Origin: CAVVIG01 sp050249955
GTDB lineage: Bacteria > Acidobacteriota > Vicinamibacteria > Vicinamibacterales > CAVVIG01
Length of the DNA: 64,000 nucleotides
Assembly (NCBI GenBank): GCA_050249955.1
Contig: JBFWPN010000001.1
Coordinates: forward strand, 620,001-684,000
Direction of reading: 5' to 3'
Shown here: piece by piece, positions 60,080 to 64,000 of the stretch
How the letters are laid out: each line of letters opens with the position of its first letter
Numbering within the stretch: the first letter of the stretch is position 1
Made by a program: the position numbers and the translations under genes
Notes under the pieces: generated by a model
Databases searched by the model: none
The model's input: the letters and a program-made list of their open reading frames with translations, nothing else
Told to the model about the DNA's origin: nothing

Positions 60080-61455
60080 GCGCCAATCACCTCGTCGATC
60101 GCCTCGAGCATCTGCCGGGTCAGCCACGCGGTCTCGTCCTCGGTGATCACGTAGGGCGGCATCGCGTAGACCACGTTGCCGAGCGGGCGCAGCAGGACGC
60201 CCCGGTCGAGGAACGCCCTGGTCAGCCTGGGCCCCACATCGTCCAGGTAGCCGCCCGCAGCCTTCGTGGCCTTGTCGCTCACCAGTTCGACGATGCCCAC
60301 GCCCCCGATGATGCGGACGTCACCAACCGACCGGTGCGCGCGCAGCGGCGCCAGGCCCCGCTCGAGCCACCCCTCGAGCTGCTGCACGCGGCTGATCCCC
60401 CGGGTGTCCTCCAGCAGTTGCAGGCTGGCGAGGCCCAGCGCGCAGGCCAGCGGGTTCCCGGTGAAGGAGTGCCCGTGGAAGAACGTGCGAGTGCGGTCGT
60501 CGCTCAGGAACGCCTCGTAGATGCGCTCGCTCGCGGCCGTGACGCCGAGCGGCAGGTAGCCGCCGGTCACCGCCTTCGACATGCACAGGATGTCGGGCGA
60601 CACGGCGGCGTGCTCGCAGGCGAACATCCGGCCCGTGCGACCGAACCCGGTGAGCACCTCGTCGGCGATCATGAGCACACCGTACTGATCGCACAGACGC
60701 CGGACCCCAGCCAGGAATTCCGCGGGCCAGACGATCATGCCGCCGGCTCCCTGGAGCATGGGCTCGACGAGCACGGCCGCCACGTCGGCCCCGTGCCGCT
60801 CCAGCTGGGCGCCGAGGGTCGACGCCCAGGGTTCCGGTCCGAGGGCCACCGGACAGGTGTCGGCACCCAGGCAGTCGATCCGGCACGTGGTGCGCTCGAG
60901 ACCGAGCGGACAGCGGTAGCAGTACGGCGCGTGCGCGCGAACGACATCGAACAGCATCGGCGCGAACGGCTGCGTGAACACTGACGCTTCACTCGCCGAC
61001 ATCGCCCCGACGGTGTCGCCATGGTAGGCGTGGTGCAGCGTGATGAAGGTCCGCCGCTGCTGTCCCTGGTTGCTCCAGAACTGGCTGGCCATCTTCATGG
61101 CCACCTCTACTGCGGTGGATCCGTTGTCGGAGTAGAAGATGCGCGTCAGCCCCGCTGGAAGCACCCCCACGAGACGCTCGGCCAGGGCCACGCCCGGTTC
61201 GTGTGTGCAGTTGGCGAAGATGACATGCTCGAGGCGCGACGCCTGTTCGGCGAGAGCCGCGTTGAGCACCGGATGGGCGTGGCCGTGGATGTTCACCCAC
61301 CACGACGAGGTGCCGTCCATCAGCCGGCGGCCGTCTTCCGTGAACAGGTACACGCCGTCGCCGCGAACGATCGGCAGCGGCGCCGGCCGCGTCAGCATCT
61401 GCGTGTAGGGATGCCAGACGTGCGCGGCGTCCCGCGCGATGAGGTTCTTCTTCAC
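60076..61455 (-). CDS. bioA: Adenosylmethionine-8-amino-7-oxononanoate aminotransferase
   Basis: A 459-residue PLP enzyme that converts KAPA to DAPA with SAM as amino donor. HVWHPYTQM near the N-terminus, WWVNIHGHAHP, the PLP-phosphate region, and SKAVTGGYLPLG with the Schiff-base Lys are the BioA signature. YCYRCPLG and two further Cys are an unusual Cys cluster (residues about 185-210) but occur in some BioA. The GTG start overlaps the bioD stop as GTGA. The longer open frame upstream is the bioD region in another frame. Confidence 0.93.
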   Translation of the reverse strand: MKKNLIARDAAHVWHPYTQMLTRPAPLPIVRGDGVYLFTEDGRRLMDGTSSWWVNIHGHAHPVLNAALAEQASRLEHVIFANCTHEPGVALAERLVGVLPAGLTRIFYSDNGSTAVEVAMKMASQFWSNQGQQRRTFITLHHAYHGDTVGAMSASEASVFTQPFAPMLFDVVRAHAPYCYRCPLGLERTTCRIDCLGADTCPVALGPEPWASTLGAQLERHGADVAAVLVEPMLQGAGGMIVWPAEFLAGVRRLCDQYGVLMIADEVLTGFGRTGRMFACEHAAVSPDILCMSKAVTGGYLPLGVTAASERIYEAFLSDDRTRTFFHGHSFTGNPLACALGLASLQLLEDTRGISRVQQLEGWLERGLAPLRAHRSVGDVRIIGGVGIVELVSDKATKAAGGYLDDVGPRLTRAFLDRGVLLRPLGNVVYAMPPYVITEDETAWLTRQMLEAIDEVIGA

Positions 61456-62111
61456 AGCAGGAAGGGGTCCAGTTCGCCGCGTGGCGCCAGGGAGGCCGCC
61501 GCCACGCGCAGGGTGTCCGTGCCCAGCGGATGCAGGTGCGGCAGTTCGCCGATGACGGGCACATGCCCACGAGCCTCGATGGCCACGCGGTTGTCCGCAT
61601 TCGGCTCGCCCACCATCACGACACCGGCAATCGGGACCGCGCGCGCACGAAGGGCCTCGACCGTGAGGAGGGTATGGTTGATCGTGCCCAAACCGCTGCG
61701 GGCCGCGATCACGGCCGGCAAGCCCAGCACCACCATCAGGTCGACCATCAGCTCGTGATCGTTCAGCGGGACCAGCACACCACCCGCGCCTTCCACGATC
61801 CAGCGCTCGCCATCGGGCTGGCTCCAGGCCAGATCCATCAGCGGCGGCAGCGAGATGCTGGTGCCGGCCAGTGCCGCGGAGAGATGCGGAGACAGCGGAC
61901 GGGGCAGCCGGATGCCCTCGTGCAGCGCGCGGTCGGCCGGCAGGCCTGCCAGGCGCAGGACCTCCGCGGTGTCGTCGTCGGCCTCGCAGCCGGTCTGCAC
62001 CGGCTTCCAGTACCGCACCGGTCGCGCCGCGAAGCGGTGCAGCAGGGCGGCCGAGACCACGGTCTTGCCGACGCCGGTGTCCGTGCCGGTTACGAAGACG
62101 CCGCGGAGCAC
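61452..62111 (-). CDS. bioD: Dethiobiotin synthetase
   Basis: A 219-residue ATP-dependent carboxylase that closes the ureido ring of dethiobiotin. The P-loop FVTGTDTGVGKTVVS (7-21), the Lys/Thr of VQTGCE-like segment KPVQTGCEADDD, and WIVEGAGGVLVPL are diagnostic. The start GTG 62111 lies inside the end of bioF (22-base overlap). Confidence 0.94.
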   Translation of the reverse strand: MLRGVFVTGTDTGVGKTVVSAALLHRFAARPVRYWKPVQTGCEADDDTAEVLRLAGLPADRALHEGIRLPRPLSPHLSAALAGTSISLPPLMDLAWSQPDGERWIVEGAGGVLVPLNDHELMVDLMVVLGLPAVIAARSGLGTINHTLLTVEALRARAVPIAGVVMVGEPNADNRVAIEARGHVPVIGELPHLHPLGTDTLRVAAASLAPRGELDPFLL

Positions 62112-63253
62112 AGCCCGGCCTCCGTGAGCGCAGCCACCACGAGCCGCGCAAAGCGATCGAGCGTCGGTTCGTCGAGCGCGGTGTTGACCGACACACGCAG
62201 CCTCGCCGTGCCCTCAGGCACGGTGGGGGGGCGGATGGCCCGCACGTCGAACCCTTCGGCCTGGAGCGACTCGGCAATGGCCACGGCCGCCTGGTTCGGA
62301 CCCACCTGGATCGGCACAATCTGCGAGTCGTCCCCGGCCACGTCCAGCCCGGCCTCGCGCAGGCGCGTGCGCAGGTGGCTCGCCAGCGCGCGCAGGCGGA
62401 GGCGTCGTTCGGGTTCGTGGCGAATCACGTCGAGGCTCGCGCACAGCGCGTGTGCCATGGCCGGTGGTGCCGCCGTGGAGAACACGAACGGGCGCGCACG
62501 CTGGACCAGGAACTCGATGACCCACGACGGTCCCGCCACGAACGCGCCACCGACACCGAGCGCCTTGCCGGCCGGGTTGATCGACACGATCGCGTCAGCC
62601 GCCACGCCGCACGCCTCGATGAGCCCTGTTCCACGTTCGCCGTAGATCCCGACAGCGTGCGCCTCGTCGACCACGAGCAGCGCGCCGGCATCGCGGCAGG
62701 CCGAGGCCAGCTCGGGAAGCGGCGCGCGGTCACCGTCCATGCTGAAGAGCGACTCGACGAGCACGAACCGGAGCCCCTCGCACGGCGTGGAGGCGAGGGC
62801 GGTCCTGAAGGCGGCCACGTCGTTGTGCGGGACGATCACGCGCCGAGCCCTGGAGAGCCGGACCGCATCGATGAGACTGGCGTGATTGAGGGCGTCGCAG
62901 ACGATCACGTCGGACGCCTCGGCCAGCGTGGTGACGACGGCGAGGTTGGCCAGGTAGCCGGAGGAAAAGAACAGCGCCCGCTCCGTGCCCTTGAACGCCG
63001 CGAAGCGGCGCTCGACCGTCTCGAACGCCTCGCGCTCGCCGCGCAGCAGGCGCGAGCCGGTGCTGCCGGCCCCCTCCTGGCGGACGCCGTGGACGAAGGC
63101 GGCGGTGACCGCCGGGTGCGTGGAGAGCCCGAGGTAGTCGTTGGAGGACAGGTCGGTACCGACCGGTGGGCGCATCGCCCGGAGCAGGCCGTCGGCGCGG
63201 AGCTGCGCGAGGCGGGTACGGATCCTCGCTTCGAGCTGGCTAGCCGCCGACAT
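62090..63253 (-). CDS. bioF: 8-amino-7-oxononanoate synthase
   Basis: A 387-residue PLP enzyme that condenses pimeloyl-ACP/CoA with alanine. SNDYLGLSTHP, TGSRLLRGER, DEAHAVGIYGERGTG and the Lys of NPAGKALGVGGAF are the alpha-oxoamine synthase motifs. ATG 63253 overlaps the bioB stop by 14 bases; the stop overlaps bioD. The order BFDA with nested starts makes one operon. Confidence 0.94.
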   Translation of the reverse strand: MSAASQLEARIRTRLAQLRADGLLRAMRPPVGTDLSSNDYLGLSTHPAVTAAFVHGVRQEGAGSTGSRLLRGEREAFETVERRFAAFKGTERALFFSSGYLANLAVVTTLAEASDVIVCDALNHASLIDAVRLSRARRVIVPHNDVAAFRTALASTPCEGLRFVLVESLFSMDGDRAPLPELASACRDAGALLVVDEAHAVGIYGERGTGLIEACGVAADAIVSINPAGKALGVGGAFVAGPSWVIEFLVQRARPFVFSTAAPPAMAHALCASLDVIRHEPERRLRLRALASHLRTRLREAGLDVAGDDSQIVPIQVGPNQAAVAIAESLQAEGFDVRAIRPPTVPEGTARLRVSVNTALDEPTLDRFARLVVAALTEAGLCSAASS

Positions 63254-64000
63254 TCACCGTGTCCGCCTTCGCGGGTGCATCGGTGTGCGGCACGTGCGCC
63301 GCGTGGCCGGCGTCGCCGGGCGTGAGCCGCATGCCGAGCTTGTCGAAGAGCCGTTCGTCGTGTGAGTCGCCCGGGTTCGGCGTCGTGAGCAGCTTGTCGC
63401 CGAGGAAGACGGAATTCGCCCCGGCAATGAAGCACAGCGCCTGCGCCTCGTCGGTGAGCTGCATGCGGCCCGCGCTGAGGCGCACGTAGGACTTGGGCAT
63501 GAGGATGCGAGCCGTGGCGATGGTGCGCACCAGTTCGAGCGGGTCCTCGGGCGCCACGTGTTCGAGCGGCGTGCCGTCCACCTTCACGAGCATGTTCACC
63601 GGCACGCTTTCCGGGTGCGGGTCGAGCGATGCCAGCTGGCGCAGCAGGCCGTAGCGGACCTTCCGGTCCTCGCCCAGGCCGATGATGCCGCCGCAGCAGA
63701 GCGTGATGCCGGCCTCGCGGACGCGCGCGAGTGTCTGCAGGCGCTCGTCGTAGGTGCGCGTGGTGATGATGCTGCCGTAGAACTCGGGCGAGGTGTCGAG
63801 GTTGTGGTTGTAGGCCGTCAACCCTGCCTGCGCGAGCCGGTCCGCCTGTTCCTGCGTCAGCATCCCGAGCGTGCAGCAGGCCTCCATGCCGAGGCCGCGC
63901 ACCACGCGGACCATGTCGAGCACGCGGTCGAACTTCTCGTTGTTCGGCACGTCGCGCCAGGCCGCGCCCATGCAGAACCGGACGGCCCCCTGCTCCTTCG
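63240..64000 (-). CDS. bioB: Biotin synthase, 3' part (5' end outside window)
   Basis: About 253 C-terminal residues of a radical SAM biotin synthase, which inserts sulfur into dethiobiotin. RFCMGAAWR, EACCTLGML, AYNHNLDTSPEFY and GGIIGLGE are characteristic, and the Cys and Arg ligands of the [2Fe-2S] cluster lie in these segments. The radical SAM CxxxCxxC motif is beyond the window edge. The Ala/His-rich tail (GDAGHAAHVPHTDAP) is an extension relative to most BioB. It is upstream gene of bioF. Confidence 0.92.
   Translation of the reverse strand, partial: KEQGAVRFCMGAAWRDVPNNEKFDRVLDMVRVVRGLGMEACCTLGMLTQEQADRLAQAGLTAYNHNLDTSPEFYGSIITTRTYDERLQTLARVREAGITLCCGGIIGLGEDRKVRYGLLRQLASLDPHPESVPVNMLVKVDGTPLEHVAPEDPLELVRTIATARILMPKSYVRLSAGRMQLTDEAQALCFIAGANSVFLGDKLLTTPNPGDSHDERLFDKLGMRLTPGDAGHAAHVPHTDAPAKADTVNVGG

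Overview
The window is GC-rich (about two thirds G+C by eye) and densely coded on both strands, with short gaps and many start/stop overlaps. The gene content points to an Acidobacteriota chromosome, most likely class Vicinamibacteria. The grounds are several very large Oar-type TonB-dependent receptors with an N-terminal carboxypeptidase-like domain, an imuA-imuB-dnaE2 cassette, a DUF6526 protein, glycine-zipper proteins and many small secreted proteins of unknown role. The taxonomy is inferred from gene content. I see no phage, transposase, plasmid, rRNA, tRNA or CRISPR.

Layout. 1-6.3 kb: end of a probable glycosyltransferase, a GDP-mannose 6-dehydrogenase, a SpoIID/YqiA-esterase/SET-domain operon, a divergent radical SAM protein and a phospholipase D-like protein. 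6.3-10.4 kb: a secreted protein, a metallophosphoesterase and a TonB receptor. 10.5-16.7 kb: the mutagenesis operon imuA-imuB-dnaE2, whose polymerase gene carries in-frame repeat insertions and a zinc ribbon. 16.7-25.2 kb: an MFS exporter, a repeat-built coiled-coil protein, an acyl-CoA ligase, an oligopeptidase B, CrcB, a nickel/cobalt permease, a DsbD-alpha-like protein and a glycine-zipper protein.

25.4-56.3 kb is a phosphate-response island. It holds a PhoB/PhoR pair, PiT with its DUF47 partner, a glycerophosphodiester phosphodiesterase, pstS-pstC-pstA, a second PhoB-like regulator without a kinase, SixA, a Ppx/GppA phosphatase, and a separate pstB-phoU pair. Glucose-1-phosphate adenylyltransferase (glgC), three TonB receptors, envelope and sugar genes, PhoH and a DinB protein are interspersed. 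56.3-64 kb: YacG, citrate synthase, an M28 peptidase, a methyltransferase and a biotin operon bioB-bioF-bioD-bioA plus a small membrane protein; bioB is cut by the window end.

Main observation. Upstream of pstS, pstB-phoU, the orphan PhoB-like regulator and two Oar-type TonB receptors there are four 7-base units in direct repeat at exact 11-base spacing, mostly ending in AC. Ten bases further on is a TAnnnT -10 box, and there is no -35 box. A shorter or weaker form precedes the glycerophosphodiesterase gene, the DUF47-PiT operon and a DUF6526 gene. This is the architecture expected of PhoB/PhoP boxes. It defines a candidate Pho regulon that includes two giant TonB receptors. Several -10 boxes lie only 6-9 bases before the start codon, so many mRNAs here are probably leaderless.
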